64,000 nt of DNA from Mycoplana azooxidifex (GTDB lineage: Bacteria; Pseudomonadota; Alphaproteobacteria; Rhizobiales; Rhizobiaceae), in the NCBI RefSeq assembly GCF_014196765.1, contig NZ_JACIEE010000002.1, positions 582,428 to 646,427 on the forward strand, written 5' to 3'. Under the pieces are notes generated by a model. That model saw only the letters and a list, made by a program, of their open reading frames with translations. It was not told the origin of the DNA and searched no databases. A program made the position numbers and the translations under genes. Below, piece after piece: positions 1-9,297 of this stretch. The number at the start of each line of letters is the position of its first letter. The stretch's first letter is position 1.

Positions 1-182
1 CGGGTCCCCTGGTCGCAAAAACAACGCGCGGAAACGCCCGCGGTTCCCTGAAACACCGGGATGAAACGCCGGGATCCTGCGGGAGGGAGGCCTGTGCAAA
101 AGCTCCAAGGTGCGGTTTTGGACTCGTAATCGCCCCATTTCTGTCGCAGGAGCGGCTGTTCCAGCATCGGAGTGAACTACGA

Positions 183-572
183 ATGAAGACTGCCATCCCG
201 CTGCTCGTCGGCGTCTGCGCAATTGCGCCGGCCGCATTTGCAATGGATGCAAGCATCCGCCGCCAGTTGTCGGAACTCGATCCCCAGACCCGCCTCGAGC
301 AGCGCTGCGACATGGAAGCGATGAGCCGCATCCGCAAGGCGAAGGAGGGCTACCAGCCCGACAAGGTGATCGCCTATTCGTTCGGCGATCCGACGACGTC
401 CGGCAACATGCTCAAGACCAAGGGCGCAGTCTTCCGCAGCAAGGGCGAATGGTACCGGCTCGCCTTCAGGTGCGAGACCTCGCCGGATCATTTCGACGTC
501 ACCGCCTTCAAGTTCAAGATCGGCGACCTCGTGCCGCGCGACGCCTGGGACGAGCACTACCTGTACGATTGA
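183..572 (+). CDS. DUF930-family exported protein
   Basis: A 129-residue protein with an N-terminal signal peptide (about residues 1-20, Lys then a hydrophobic core ending AFA). The mature part matches the rhizobial DUF930 pattern: an LDP-x-TRLEQRCD segment near residues 33-43, a second Cys in RFRCETSP, and a closing WYRLAF/DHFDVTAF region, so one disulphide is plausible. Function is unknown for the family; location is probably periplasmic. The gene stands alone, convergent with the VOC gene. The first 182 bases of the window hold only a short repeated CCGGGAT motif and this gene's leader. Confidence 0.85.
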   Translation: MKTAIPLLVGVCAIAPAAFAMDASIRRQLSELDPQTRLEQRCDMEAMSRIRKAKEGYQPDKVIAYSFGDPTTSGNMLKTKGAVFRSKGEWYRLAFRCETSPDHFDVTAFKFKIGDLVPRDAWDEHYLYD

Positions 573-621
573 TGCGCCGGGGTAGCGGGCAACTGGCCCG
601 GGAGCCTCAGTCCGAGAAGCC

Positions 622-1500
622 TCATGCCGACAGATTGAGGCCGATCCCCCAGGGATCGACCAGGGAGACCACGCCGCCCTGCCGCGTCGTTGCGATCTCC
701 ATCTTCTCGAGCCTTTCGACCGCCTGCTCCAGCCGGGCGGGCTCGGTGAAGCGGATCGTGTAGTCGGCAAGCCCGCTCATGGCCGGTTCGCGTTTGGCCG
801 CCCCGCGCGAGTTCCAGACATTGGCCGCCACATGATGGTGGTACTTGCCGGAGGCGAAGAAGCTCGCGCCGGGATAGCGCGCCATCAGGTCGAGGCCGAG
901 GACGTCGCGGAAGAAGGCGTCGGCCTGGGGAATGTCCGACACCTGCAGGTGGATGTGGCCCATGGCCGAATCCTCGGGAAGGCCGGTCCAGGCTTCGTCC
1001 CTGGGTGCTTCGTCGTAGAGCCGCTGCAGGTCGAGCGGCAGCGTCGCCATCTCGACCATGCCGTCCGGCTGGTAGTTCCAGTCCTCGCGGCTGCGGTCGC
1101 GGTAGACCTCGATGCCGTTGCCTTCCGGATCGTCCAGGTAGATCGCCTCGCTGACCAGGTGGTCGGAGGCGCCGGTCAACTGGACGCCGCCGTGGGCGGC
1201 ATGGGCAAGCCAGCGCGAAAGCTCCCGGCGGTTCGGCACCAGGAAAGCGTTGTGGAACAGGCCCGGTGTGCGACGCGAGGCGCGGGCCGCCTTGCCGTCC
1301 GTCGACAGCGTCAGCAGCGGCCGGCCGCCGGCAGCCAGCGTCAGGCCCGACGGCGAGCGCTCCAGCACCGAAAGACCCATGATCTTCTGGTACCAGTCCG
1401 ACATCATCGGCAGGTCCATCACGACGAGGTGCGCATGGTCGACGTGGGCCGGCATGTTGACGGCATGATTTGGCGAGGCGAGCGCCGTCTGTTCGGTCAT
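622..1500 (-). CDS. Two-domain VOC protein, catechol 2,3-dioxygenase-like
   Basis: A 292-residue protein with two vicinal-oxygen-chelate modules (about 18-135 and 178-290). The first keeps a plausible metal triad: His in VDHAHL, His in GLFHNAF, Glu in GNGIEVYRD. The second has MGHIHLQVSD and a YHHH motif, but its final strand (DPWGIGLNL) lacks the usual Glu. This is the CatE-like layout of ring-cleaving dioxygenases. The substrate cannot be read from sequence. The start is the ATG of MTEQTALAS, because residues upstream of it do not resemble the family. It is divergent from the universal stress protein gene, with a 289-bp spacer. Confidence 0.85.
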   Translation of the reverse strand: MTEQTALASPNHAVNMPAHVDHAHLVVMDLPMMSDWYQKIMGLSVLERSPSGLTLAAGGRPLLTLSTDGKAARASRRTPGLFHNAFLVPNRRELSRWLAHAAHGGVQLTGASDHLVSEAIYLDDPEGNGIEVYRDRSREDWNYQPDGMVEMATLPLDLQRLYDEAPRDEAWTGLPEDSAMGHIHLQVSDIPQADAFFRDVLGLDLMARYPGASFFASGKYHHHVAANVWNSRGAAKREPAMSGLADYTIRFTEPARLEQAVERLEKMEIATTRQGGVVSLVDPWGIGLNLSA

Positions 1501-1789
1501 GGACCTTCTCCGCTTTGAATTCCGTCGTCTCGGCCCGGGCCGGCCTCCGGCTCCGGTTTCGGTGAAACCGATCTGCCGAAATATGGCTGCAGACGATCGT
1601 TCGGAATAGCTGGTGATTTGGCGAAATATTGTCAACATGGGGTTGACGGTGGAGCTGCTGCCCTCCGGCGACCGCATGCCGGCGGCCGGATTGGCGCAGT
1701 CCTTCAGTTTTGGCTTGATCCTCGTCAATGTCGCGTGCAGTCTCGGCATGCGACGTTTGCTCCACGATACGGAGAAAAGGGAGCCGGGC

Positions 1790-2200
1790 ATGTACAAGAA
1801 GATCATCGTTCCCGTGGCAATGGACCAGATGGAGCGTGGCGAGCAGATCCTGGGCAGGGCTGTCGGGCTACTGTCGGAGGGCGGCGAGGTCGTTCTGGTC
1901 AACGTCATCGAGATCGCCACCAGCTACATCTCGATCGAGTTTCCCGCCGGCATGGTCGAGATGGAGGTCAAGCAGGCCGAGGAGCGCCTCGCCCGCATGC
2001 GCGACAGGCTCGGCCTGAAGGCCACGATTGACATCCGCTACGGCGCCAGCGCCCGCGAAATTCTCGCTGCCGCCCAGGAACATGGCGCCGATCTCATCGT
2101 TGTTGCCTCGCATCGTCGGGGGCTGGCAAACTACCTGCTGGGCTCGACCGCCGACCGGGTCGTGCGGCATGCGCCGATTTCGGTGCTCGTCGATCGCTGA
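1790..2200 (+). CDS. Universal stress protein, UspA family
   Basis: A 136-residue single-domain USP. It opens MYKKIIVPVAMD (first beta strand with the nucleotide-contacting Asp) and closes with HGADLIVVASHRRG, then GSTADRVVRHAPISVLV, the G-x2-G-x9-G(S/T) ATP-loop region of the family. The start is placed at this ATG, 10 nt after GGAGAAAAGG, because upstream in-frame sequence is not USP-like. USPs bind ATP and help survival under stress; the specific role here is unknown. It is followed 78 bp later by the DksA-type gene in the same direction. Confidence 0.92.
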   Translation: MYKKIIVPVAMDQMERGEQILGRAVGLLSEGGEVVLVNVIEIATSYISIEFPAGMVEMEVKQAEERLARMRDRLGLKATIDIRYGASAREILAAAQEHGADLIVVASHRRGLANYLLGSTADRVVRHAPISVLVDR

Positions 2201-2278
2201 CGCCCCGACTGCCCGCCCGCGTCGAGGCAGGCATCCTGCCACGCCCGACGGACGGGATATTTCTGGAAAGGACTGCCC

Positions 2279-2599
2279 ATGCTGGATACCGCACAATTCA
2301 AGGACAGGCTCCTCGGGCGCAAGCACGAACTCTACCGCCGCCTGCACAAGATCGAGGGCGACCTGGAGGCGACGCCCAATCCCGATGCCGAGGAGCGTGC
2401 GACCGAGCGCGAGAACGACGAGGTGCTGGAGGAGATCGGCAATACCGGCCTCGGCGAACTGGCTGCCATCGACGCTGCCCTCAATCGCATCGAAGCCGGC
2501 ACGTTCGGCATCTGCCCCAAGTGCGGAAATCCGATCTCGCCGGCGCGGCTCGCATCCGTTCCGCATGCGGCGCTGTGCGAGGAGTGCATTCACCCGTAA
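2279..2599 (+). CDS. DksA/TraR-type zinc-finger protein
   Basis: A 106-residue protein with a helical N-terminus and a C-terminal C4 zinc finger, CPKC (about 79-82) and CEEC (about 100-103), typical of DksA/TraR. DksA proteins enter the RNA polymerase secondary channel and modify ppGpp responses. This short form lacks part of the DksA coiled coil and resembles the small rhizobial paralogues, so polymerase binding is inferred only. A GGAAAGG ribosome site precedes the ATG by 7 nt. It may be cotranscribed with the universal stress gene. Confidence 0.88.
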   Translation: MLDTAQFKDRLLGRKHELYRRLHKIEGDLEATPNPDAEERATERENDEVLEEIGNTGLGELAAIDAALNRIEAGTFGICPKCGNPISPARLASVPHAALCEECIHP

Positions 2600-2832
2600 G
2601 ATCTCGCCAAACCGTTACCGAGGTTACCAAACGTGAAGCCCCGGCGGCTTCCGCGGCGCACGTCGCCCTTGAAGGCTGCGCCCGCAATTGGCACCATGGA
2701 ATGCCCGCAACGTCTCGATGGGGCGCTCCCTTTCCGGGAGGGGAGTGGGGCAGCATGGCGCCGATGGTCCTGGCTCGCCGGACGCGCCTTCGAAACCTGA
2801 CGTCGGCAAAGTACAGCGTGGAACGGGGTCGC

Positions 2833-3483
2833 ATGGAACTCGAAGGTATCCGATGGCACTACGACCGCCATGAACTGATCGCCGATGGCATCGTTCACGG
2901 GATCGGCGTCGTGCTTGCCCTCATCGGGGTCACCATCCTCATCTTCTACGCGACCGTCTGGACCACGAGCGGACAACTCGCCGCGGCCTGGATCTACGGC
3001 CTCGGACTGCTGATGTCGCTGGGCATTTCGTTCGCCTACAATCTCTGGCCCGCCTCGAAGGTGAAGTGGGTGCTGCGCCGCTTCGACCATTCGGCGATCT
3101 TCATCCTGATCGCGGCGACCTATACGCCGTTTCTGCAGCGCGGGCTCGACGATCCCATGCTGGCGGGAATGCTGATCGCCGTCTGGCTGATCGCCGCCGC
3201 CGGTGTGGCGCTCAAGTTCCTGCTGCCGGGACGCTACGACCGGCTGGCGATCCTGCTCTATCTCGGCATGGGCTGGAGCGGCGTCATAGCCTCCGGGCCG
3301 CTGAGCGCGACACTGTCGGAAACGACGATCATGCTGATTTTCGCCGGCGGCCTCGTCTATTCGTTCGGCGTCGTCTTCTACGTCTGGCAGAGCCTGCGCT
3401 TCCAGAGCGCGATCTGGCACGGCTTCGTCGTCGCCGCAGCCGGCATCCACTATTCCGCGGTGCTGTCCTGCGTCAGCGCGTAA
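2833..3483 (+). CDS. Hemolysin III / PAQR-family membrane protein
   Basis: A 216-residue protein with seven predicted membrane helices and the PAQR (YqfA/TrhA) signature: an early HGIG, then DHSAIFILIAATYTPF in the middle and HGFVVAAAGIHYSAVL at the C-terminus, supplying the conserved Asp and three His of the metal site. Homologues affect membrane lipid homeostasis; cytolytic activity is not established for most. The ATG at MELEGIRWHYD is used since the open frame upstream is not family-like. It is convergent with the XRE-cupin regulator, 28 bp away. Confidence 0.9.
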   Translation: MELEGIRWHYDRHELIADGIVHGIGVVLALIGVTILIFYATVWTTSGQLAAAWIYGLGLLMSLGISFAYNLWPASKVKWVLRRFDHSAIFILIAATYTPFLQRGLDDPMLAGMLIAVWLIAAAGVALKFLLPGRYDRLAILLYLGMGWSGVIASGPLSATLSETTIMLIFAGGLVYSFGVVFYVWQSLRFQSAIWHGFVVAAAGIHYSAVLSCVSA

Positions 3484-3511
3484 GCGGCTCGCCAAAGCGT
3501 GTCGCGCAAAA

Positions 3512-4096
3512 TCACAGGCCTGCCGGATAGCGCTCGCCCTTGAGCAGGATGACGAGATAGCGGCAGGGGTCTTTGCCGTCGTTGAGAAAGACGCAGTCGG
3601 CCGGCGCGCCGAGGGTCAGGCAGTCGCCGGCTTCCAGCCTGTGGACGGTCTCGCCTTCGGAAAAGGTCAGCACGCCGCAGCCGACGCGCAGCATCTGGCG
3701 CTGGAAGGTGAAGGCGGCGGCGGGGTAGGCGACCCGGGCACCGGGTGGCAACTCCACCTCGACCAGTTCCGCAGGCGCTGCGGCCGGCGAGACGTGGCGG
3801 CGGCGATAGCCGGTTTCCGGGTCGACCCAGACCGGCTGGTCGGCACGGCGTGCCAGGCGCTCCGGCCCGGCCTCGGCGCGCGCGATCAGCGTCGAGACGG
3901 AAAAGCCGAAGGCGCCGCACAGCCGTCCGAGCAGCGCTGCCGTCGGGCTGCTCTCGCCGCGCTCGACCTTGTGGATCATGGCGCGCGAGACGCCGGCGCG
4001 TTCGGACAGGTCTGTCAGCGACCAGCCGCGGCCCTCGCGCTCGGCGCGGACGCGCAGCCCTAGACTCTTGTCAAAGGCATCTGCTAAAATGGACAT
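3512..4096 (-). CDS. XRE-family regulator with C-terminal cupin domain
   Basis: A 194-residue regulator. Residues 12-67 form a Cro/CI-type helix-turn-helix (LTDLSERAGVSRAMIHKVE), and 110-190 a small cupin barrel (FTFQRQML, GETVHRLEAGDCLTL) that may bind a small ligand. This HTH-cupin class commonly controls a divergent neighbour. The neighbour here is a GNAT acetyltransferase starting 26 bp away, so regulation of that gene and itself is the simplest reading. The ligand is unknown. Confidence 0.92.
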   Translation of the reverse strand: MSILADAFDKSLGLRVRAEREGRGWSLTDLSERAGVSRAMIHKVERGESSPTAALLGRLCGAFGFSVSTLIARAEAGPERLARRADQPVWVDPETGYRRRHVSPAAAPAELVEVELPPGARVAYPAAAFTFQRQMLRVGCGVLTFSEGETVHRLEAGDCLTLGAPADCVFLNDGKDPCRYLVILLKGERYPAGL

Positions 4097-4122
4097 ATCG
4101 TAACAATAGTGGACGGACGATC
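4097..4122. promoter_or_regulatory. Short divergent control region, regulator/GNAT
   Basis: Only 26 bp separate two divergent start codons. The spacer contains an interrupted inverted repeat, ATCGT (4097-4101) and ACGAT (4117-4121), and two GGAC-type direct repeats. Promoters must therefore overlap the coding ends. This makes mutual regulation by the HTH-cupin protein likely, but no operator is proven. Confidence 0.4.
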
Positions 4123-4659
4123 ATGAGGCAAGCGACGATGGAACAGGCGGCGCTCATCCGCGATGCGCGCGAAGACGACATGGGCGCGGTCATGGAGATC
4201 TACAACGACGCCGTCGCCAACACGACCGCCATCTGGAACGACGAACAGGTCGACCTGGAAAACCGGCTCGACTGGTTCCGCACCCGTCGTGCGCGCGGCT
4301 TCCCGGTGCTGGTCGCCGAATTTGAGGGCAGGGTGGCCGGCTATGCCTCCTATGGCGACTGGCGCGCCTTCGACGGCTACCGCCACACCGCCGAACATTC
4401 GATCTACGTGCACCGGGACGTGCGCGGCAGGGGCATCGGCCACACGCTGCTCGAAAGCCTGATCGGCCGCGCGAAGGATGCCGGCGTCCACGTCATGATC
4501 GCCGGCATCGAGGCCGAAAACGCAGCCTCGATCCGCCTGCACGAAAGCTTCGGCTTTCGCGTCGTCGGCCGGTTCGAGGAGGTCGGCACCAAGTTCGGCC
4601 GCTGGCTCGACCTGACCTGCATGGAACTCTGCCTCAAGCGCCAGAAAAACGTTGCATGA
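4123..4659 (+). CDS. GNAT acetyltransferase, phosphinothricin acetyltransferase-like
   Basis: A 178-residue GNAT enzyme. The acetyl-CoA loop is VRGRGIGHTLLESLI (Q/R-x2-G-x-G/A form), preceded by the EHSIYVHRD strand. The N-terminal I-Y-N-x-A-V motif and C-terminal ESFGFRVVGRFEEVGTKFG match the Pat/MnaT group, which acetylates phosphinothricin, methionine sulphoximine or similar amino-acid analogues. Substrate is inferred from family only. An ATG 15 nt downstream (MEQAAL) is an alternative start. Divergent from the XRE-cupin regulator, which probably controls it. Confidence 0.9.
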   Translation: MRQATMEQAALIRDAREDDMGAVMEIYNDAVANTTAIWNDEQVDLENRLDWFRTRRARGFPVLVAEFEGRVAGYASYGDWRAFDGYRHTAEHSIYVHRDVRGRGIGHTLLESLIGRAKDAGVHVMIAGIEAENAASIRLHESFGFRVVGRFEEVGTKFGRWLDLTCMELCLKRQKNVA

Positions 4660-4856
4660 CAATGCCTTGAGTGGATCGGGCGAATCTTAGTCTGATCTCC
4701 GGGAGAAGCGTTGGCCCGACTGGGCAGCGGCGGACGCGCTGCCGACTGGAATCGGATTTTCAGCCGCCGCCGCCAAGTGTTTAATTTTCCAGGACTTTTT
4801 TGAGTCTGCGTGGGCGGGCGGCGGGGCAAATTACAGGGGCAATCGCCCATGGCAAG

Positions 4857-4985
4857 TCCCCCTCTGCCCTGCCGGGCATCTCCCCCACAAGGGGGGAGAA
4901 AACCGGGGGCGCCCGTCTGCTCAAATCAAGCCTCGGCGGTGCATCCAGGTTAAGCCCTCCCCCTTGTGGGGAGGGTGGGGAGGGG
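4857..4985 (+). repeat. RIME-type palindromic mosaic repeat, copy 1
   Basis: A two-part element: a left hairpin built on CTGCCGGGCA and CTCCCCCACAAGGGGGGAG, a variable middle of about 40 bp, then GTTAAGCCCTCCCCC and TTGTGGGGAGGG. The same order recurs at 8694, 20335, 24445, 29802 (inverted) and 54329 (inverted). It fills most of the 353-bp gap between the GNAT and msrB genes and may terminate transcription. The RIME name is from memory of rhizobial intergenic mosaic elements, not a search. Confidence 0.8.
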
Positions 4986-5012
4986 CCTTCGTCTGCACGC
5001 GACGGCCCCGAA

Positions 5013-5420
5013 CTACTGCTCCTCGAAGGACAGCGCCACGCCGTTCATGCAGTAGCGCAGCCCGGCCGGCGGCGGGCCGTCGGGGAAGACGTGGCCGAGA
5101 TGGGCGTCGCAGTCGGCGCAGCGGATTTCCACGCGGTTCATGCCGTAGGACTGGTCGCGATGGTTGGTGACGGCATCAGGCGCGATCGGCTGGGTGAAGC
5201 TCGGCCAGCCGGTCCCGGAATCGAACTTCGCCTCCGAACTGTAGAGCGGGCGATCGCAGCAGATGCAGCGATAGGTGCCGCTCTTGGAACTGTCGAAGTC
5301 CGGGCTGGAAAACGCCCGCTCGGTCCCGTGCTGCCGGGTGATCCGGTACTGCTCGGGCGTCAGGATCTGCCGCCATTCCTCGTCCGTCTTGAAAACCTTC
5401 AGCGTCGCATTGTCGGTCAT
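5013..5420 (-). CDS. msrB: Peptide-methionine (R)-S-oxide reductase
   Basis: A 135-residue MsrB. Visible are GTGWPSF (69-75), the zinc-binding pairs C52/C55 and C101/C104, H110 in HLGHVF, and the catalytic Cys124 in RYCMNG. It reduces R-methionine sulphoxide in proteins, normally with thioredoxin. The ATG with upstream GGAGGC is used; the open frame extends further but is not MsrB-like. It stands alone, with a repeat element just downstream. Confidence 0.95.
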   Translation of the reverse strand: MTDNATLKVFKTDEEWRQILTPEQYRITRQHGTERAFSSPDFDSSKSGTYRCICCDRPLYSSEAKFDSGTGWPSFTQPIAPDAVTNHRDQSYGMNRVEIRCADCDAHLGHVFPDGPPPAGLRYCMNGVALSFEEQ

Positions 5421-5526
5421 GGGAGCCTCCTTTGCGTCCACATGTAGGGCCCGGCAGGGCCGAATGCAATTAAGGGAGGAGTTGCGTAGACAGCGTCTTC
5501 GATCTATCTTCCAGTATGGAGGAATA

Positions 5527-5553
5527 ATGAGAGGAAAGGTGGAATGCCGCTGA
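5527..5553 (+). other. Possible 8-codon leader ORF overlapping vapB start
   Basis: An ATG preceded by GGAGG at ideal spacing opens an eight-residue frame (MRGKVECR) that ends at a TGA inside vapB codon 3. vapB begins within this mini-ORF in another frame and has its own AGGAAAGGTGG site. The arrangement could couple or dampen antitoxin translation. It may equally be chance. Confidence 0.3.
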
Positions 5554-5798
5554 ACATCAAGGACGAGACCACGCACGAACTTGCGCGGCAACTGGCCGAA
5601 CGGACGGGTGAATCCCTGACGCGGGCCGTCCGCCATGCGCTGGAGGAGAAACTGGCGCGGCTTCGTGCCGAGAAGCCCGCGCCCCGACTGGCGGACCAGC
5701 TCGACCGGATTGCGCTGGACTGCGCTGCCCTGCCGGTGCTCGACCGGCGTTCGCCGGAAGACATCATCGGCTATGACGAGGATGGCCTGCCGCAATGA
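5544..5798 (+). CDS. vapB: VapB-type antitoxin
   Basis: An 84-residue antitoxin of the PSK/Rv0623-like class. The N-terminal part ([17 protein letters not shown]) forms a ribbon-helix-helix-like DNA-binding segment, a helix rich in Arg/Glu follows, and the C-terminal tail ([16 protein letters not shown]) is the typical toxin-wrapping segment. The ATG is preceded by AGGAAAGGTGG. It overlaps the toxin gene by 4 bp (ATGA). Such antitoxins normally repress their own operon with the toxin. Confidence 0.92.
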   Translation: MPLNIKDETTHELARQLAERTGESLTRAVRHALEEKLARLRAEKPAPRLADQLDRIALDCAALPVLDRRSPEDIIGYDEDGLPQ

Positions 5799-6190
5799 TC
5801 GTGCTCGATACGTCCGCGATCGTCGCCATTCTCTCGGATGAACCCGAACGGCGCGCCTTCAACGAGATCATCGAGCGCACGCCGGTCCGCTGCATCAGTG
5901 CTGCGTCCCTGCTCGAGACGAAGATGGTGCTGTTCGCCCGCTTCGGCCCGCAGGCGTCGAATGCCGTCGATGCCTTCATCATGCATGCAGCCATCAGGAT
6001 CGAGCCCGTCAGCGCGGAGACGGCGGAGATCGCTTTCGACGCCTTCCGCCGCTTCGGCCGCGGAAGCGGCCATCCGGCGAAGCTGAACTATGGCGATTGC
6101 TTCTCCTATGCGCTCGCCCGGGAAAAACGGGCGCCTCTGCTTTTCAAAGGTGGCGATTTCGGCCATACCGACATAGAACCTGCGCACTGA
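5795..6190 (+). CDS. vapC: VapC-type PIN-domain ribonuclease toxin
   Basis: A 131-residue PIN domain. The acidic metal ligands are all visible: Asp in MIVLDTSAI, Glu in SLLETKMVL, Asp in [11 protein letters not shown] and Asp in [11 protein letters not shown]. VapC toxins are Mg-dependent RNases that cleave tRNA or rRNA; the target here is unknown. It is translationally coupled to vapB by an ATGA overlap and looks intact, so the pair is probably functional. Confidence 0.94.
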   Translation: MIVLDTSAIVAILSDEPERRAFNEIIERTPVRCISAASLLETKMVLFARFGPQASNAVDAFIMHAAIRIEPVSAETAEIAFDAFRRFGRGSGHPAKLNYGDCFSYALAREKRAPLLFKGGDFGHTDIEPAH

Positions 6191-6322
6191 CGGGGCCGGC
6201 GACTCGGCGCATCCGTCCTGCCGGCAACTGTCCGGCAAAAAGGGTGCGCCGGTCAGTCGGGGAGAGCGCACAGTCTCCGGTTCCGGCCGGGCACGAAGCA
6301 GGGCATCGACGAGGGAGGGGGC

Positions 6323-8884
6323 ATGCAGACGGACACAATGGCCATGACGTTCGTCGCCTTCTGCCTGCCGTTTCTCGGCGCGGCCCTGGCCCCGGTCCTG
6401 ACGCGTTTCCTCGGCCACAACGCCGCCTGGCCGTTGGCGCTCTTTCCGGCGGCGATCTTCCTGCATTTTTCCGGCTTCCTTTCCGAAATCGCAGCCGGCG
6501 GCGTCGTCACCGGCGGCTATGCCTGGGTGCCTTCCTACAATGTCAGCTTCTCCTGGCTGATAGACGGCCTGTCGCTCACCTTCCTGCTGCTCATTTCCGG
6601 CATCGGCACGCTGATCGTCCTCTATTCCGGCGGCTACCTGAAGGGCCATCCCCACCAGGGGCGCTTCTTCTCCTTCATCCTGATGTTCATGGGCGCGATG
6701 CTCGGCCTCGTCGCCTGCGACAGCTTCCTGATGCTGTTCGTGTTCTGGGAGCTGACCTCGATCACCTCGTTCCTGCTGATCGGCTTCGACCATGCCCGCG
6801 AGGCAGCGCGCCGGGCGGCGCTGCAGGCGCTCGTCGTCACCGGCGGCGGCGGGCTGTTCCTGCTCGCCGGCCTGCTGGTGCTGTGGAACGTCACCGGCGT
6901 CACGCAGCTGTCGCTGCTGCTCTCCTTTGGCGAGGAGGTGCGCGCCAGCCCCTTCTATGCCGCGATCCTCGTGCTGGTGCTCGGCGGCGCCTTCACCAAG
7001 TCCGCGCAGTTCCCGTTCCATTTCTGGCTGCCGAACGCGATGGAGGCGCCGACGCCGGTTTCCGCCTACCTGCATTCGGCGACCATGGTGAAGGCCGGCG
7101 TCTATCTGCTGATGCGGCTCAATCCGGTGCTCGGCGGAACCACCCCGTGGGCGACGATCCTGCCGGCCTTCGGCGGGCTGACGCTCCTGGTCGGCGGCGT
7201 GCTGGCGATCCGCCAGACCGACCTGAAGCTGATGCTCGCCTATACCACCGTCGCCTCGCTCGGCCTGCTGGTGATGCTGACCGGGTTCGGCTCCGAGCAT
7301 GCGGCGGCGGCCGCAGCCCTCTACCTGGTGGCCCATTCGCTGTTCAAGGGCGCGCTCTTCATGGTCGCAGGTGCGATCGACCACGAGACGGGAACGCGCG
7401 ACGTCACCCGCCTCGGCGGTCTCGCCCGGCTGATGCCGGTGACCTTCGTCACGGCCCTGCTCGCGGCGCTCTCGATGGGCGGCCTGCCGCCCTTCTTCGG
7501 CTTCCTGGCCAAGGAGGAGGTCTATGCGGCGCTCGCGGGCGGCAATCTCCGGGCGGTCGCCTTCACCTTGGCCGCCGTCATCGGCAACGCGATGGTGTTC
7601 GCCGCTGCCTTCGCGGTCGCGCTGAAGCCCTTCCTCGGCCCTCGCGTCGAGACGCCGAAGGCGCCGCACGAAGCGCCGTTGCTGCTCTGGCTCGGCCCGG
7701 TGGTGCTGGCCGTCCTCGGTCTCGGCGCCGGCCTCCTGTCCCACGTCGTCCATCCGCTCGTCTCCTCGCCGCTTGCCGCCGCCATCGCCGGCCGGCCGGA
7801 GACGGTGACGATCTCCGCCATGCCGCATGCCGGCCTGCCGCTGCTTTTGTCGGCGGTCACCATCGCGCTCGGGATCGGCACATACCTGCTGCTCGACCGT
7901 GCACGCACTGCGGCCGCCCGACTGCTGGAGGATATCGGCTGGGGGCCGGACCGCGGCTTCGACCAGTTCATGGCCGGGCTCGTCCGTTTCTCCCACCGCC
8001 TGACGCGCCTGTTGCAGCCGGGGCTGATGGAAGCCTATCTCACGGTGACCTTCGTTATCGTGGCGCTGGCGCTCCTCGTTCCGCTCGCCTGGTACGGCGA
8101 ATGGCCGCGGCTGCCGATCTGGCCGGCCGATGCGCAGTTCCACGAACTCGCCGTCATGGCGCTGGCGCTCGCCGGCGTGTTCGGCGTGCTTGCGGCGCAG
8201 AACCGGCTGAACGCGATCCTGGCACTCGGCATCCAGGGCTTCGCCGTCGCCCTGCTGTTCCTGCTCTTCGGCGCGCCGGACCTGTCCTTCACCCAGTTCA
8301 TGGTCGAGACGCTTTCGGTCGTCATCCTGGCGCTCGTCATGACAAGGCTGCGCCTGCAGCCACGCGATGCCCGGCCGCTGGCGCAGAGGCTGCCCGACGC
8401 GGCGATCGCGATCGCCTGCGGCCTCGGCTTCTCGCTCTATCTGCTGAAGGTGACGCAGGGCCGCTTCGATCCGGTCCTGACCGAGTTCTTCGACCTCTAT
8501 TCCAAGTCGATCGCCCACGGCGCCAATGTCGTCAACGTCATCATCGTCGATTTCCGCGGCACCGACACGCTGGGCGAGATCGCCGTCGTCATGACCACCG
8601 GGCTTGCCATCCTGTCGCTGATCCGCATCCGTAAGGGTGCGGCCGGCCCGGCGATGGCCGGCGGAGATGGCAAGGCGATTGCGTATGGCAATTCCCCCTC
8701 TGGCCTGCCGGCCATCTCCCCCACAAGGGGGGAGAACCCCCGAGGCACCCGTCTGCGCAACGTGTCCTCCGGCGAAGCGGCCGGGTTAAGCCCTCCCCCT
8801 CGTGGGGAGGGTGGGGAGGGGTCTTCACGCATACGCGGCGACGCGGGCGCGGATGTGCGCACCGGAAGGGAGCGGCAGCCGTGA
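6323..8884 (+). CDS. mrpA: Mrp-type Na+(K+)/H+ antiporter subunit A, with repeat-encoded tail
   Basis: An 853-residue polytopic subunit related to complex I NuoL. The conserved proton-path motifs are present: [19 protein letters not shown] (Glu near 140) and [20 protein letters not shown]. The C-terminal third carries the MrpA extension. Homologous sequence seems to end near residue 775; residues about 791-833 are encoded by a RIME repeat read in frame, adding roughly 80 foreign residues. The stop overlaps the GTG start of mrpB. It is first gene of a seven-gene operon and its ATG has a GGGAGGGGG-rich leader. Confidence 0.95.
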   Translation: MQTDTMAMTFVAFCLPFLGAALAPVLTRFLGHNAAWPLALFPAAIFLHFSGFLSEIAAGGVVTGGYAWVPSYNVSFSWLIDGLSLTFLLLISGIGTLIVLYSGGYLKGHPHQGRFFSFILMFMGAMLGLVACDSFLMLFVFWELTSITSFLLIGFDHAREAARRAALQALVVTGGGGLFLLAGLLVLWNVTGVTQLSLLLSFGEEVRASPFYAAILVLVLGGAFTKSAQFPFHFWLPNAMEAPTPVSAYLHSATMVKAGVYLLMRLNPVLGGTTPWATILPAFGGLTLLVGGVLAIRQTDLKLMLAYTTVASLGLLVMLTGFGSEHAAAAAALYLVAHSLFKGALFMVAGAIDHETGTRDVTRLGGLARLMPVTFVTALLAALSMGGLPPFFGFLAKEEVYAALAGGNLRAVAFTLAAVIGNAMVFAAAFAVALKPFLGPRVETPKAPHEAPLLLWLGPVVLAVLGLGAGLLSHVVHPLVSSPLAAAIAGRPETVTISAMPHAGLPLLLSAVTIALGIGTYLLLDRARTAAARLLEDIGWGPDRGFDQFMAGLVRFSHRLTRLLQPGLMEAYLTVTFVIVALALLVPLAWYGEWPRLPIWPADAQFHELAVMALALAGVFGVLAAQNRLNAILALGIQGFAVALLFLLFGAPDLSFTQFMVETLSVVILALVMTRLRLQPRDARPLAQRLPDAAIAIACGLGFSLYLLKVTQGRFDPVLTEFFDLYSKSIAHGANVVNVIIVDFRGTDTLGEIAVVMTTGLAILSLIRIRKGAAGPAMAGGDGKAIAYGNSPSGLPAISPTRGENPRGTRLRNVSSGEAAGLSPPPRGEGGEGSSRIRGDAGADVRTGRERQP
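8694..8821 (+). repeat. RIME-type repeat, copy 2, inside mrpA
   Basis: Full-length copy with the same left and right hairpins as copy 1. Unlike the others it lies within a coding frame and is translated as the C-terminal extension of MrpA (for example [12 protein letters not shown] and [12 protein letters not shown]). Confidence 0.85.
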
Positions 8885-9297
8885 ACACCGTCATCTTCCG
8901 CACGCTCGCCCCGTTCCTCACCGCGCTGATGCTGCTCTTCTCCGTGTTCGTGCTCCTGCGCGGACACAACGAACCGGGCGGCGGCTTCATCGGCGGGCTG
9001 ATCGCAGCCTCGGCACTGGCGATCTACGGCATCGCCCGCGGCATCCGCCCGGTGCGCGAGGCGCTGTGGTTCCATCCGATGACGATCGCCGCCTTCGGCC
9101 TGCTGCTCGCCTGCATCGCCGGCCTCGTGTCGATCTTCGCCGCCGTTCCCTTCATGACCGGCCTGTGGATCTATCCGGGCCTGTTCGGCATCGTCGTGCC
9201 GCTATCGACGGTGATGCTGTTCGATTTCGGCGTCTACCTGGTCGTCGTCGGCGCCGTCACCTCGATCGCGCTGGCGCTGGAAAGGGAGGACATCTGA
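8881..9297 (+). CDS. mrpB: Mrp antiporter subunit B
   Basis: A 138-residue membrane protein of the MnhB family with four predicted helices and the conserved [13 protein letters not shown] motif after helix 1. It is needed for Mrp complex assembly. The GTG start overlaps the mrpA stop (GTGA), and its own stop overlaps the mrpC start, so translation of A, B and C appears coupled. An alternative is that the B gene was once freed from an A-B junction now filled by a repeat. Confidence 0.95.
   Translation: MNTVIFRTLAPFLTALMLLFSVFVLLRGHNEPGGGFIGGLIAASALAIYGIARGIRPVREALWFHPMTIAAFGLLLACIAGLVSIFAAVPFMTGLWIYPGLFGIVVPLSTVMLFDFGVYLVVVGAVTSIALALEREDI

Noticed and set aside
5771..8518. A 915-codon open frame antisense to mrpA
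   Set aside because: It lies wholly opposite a recognised antiporter gene; the product is low-complexity Gln/Arg/Glu/Asp, typical of antisense frames in high-GC DNA.
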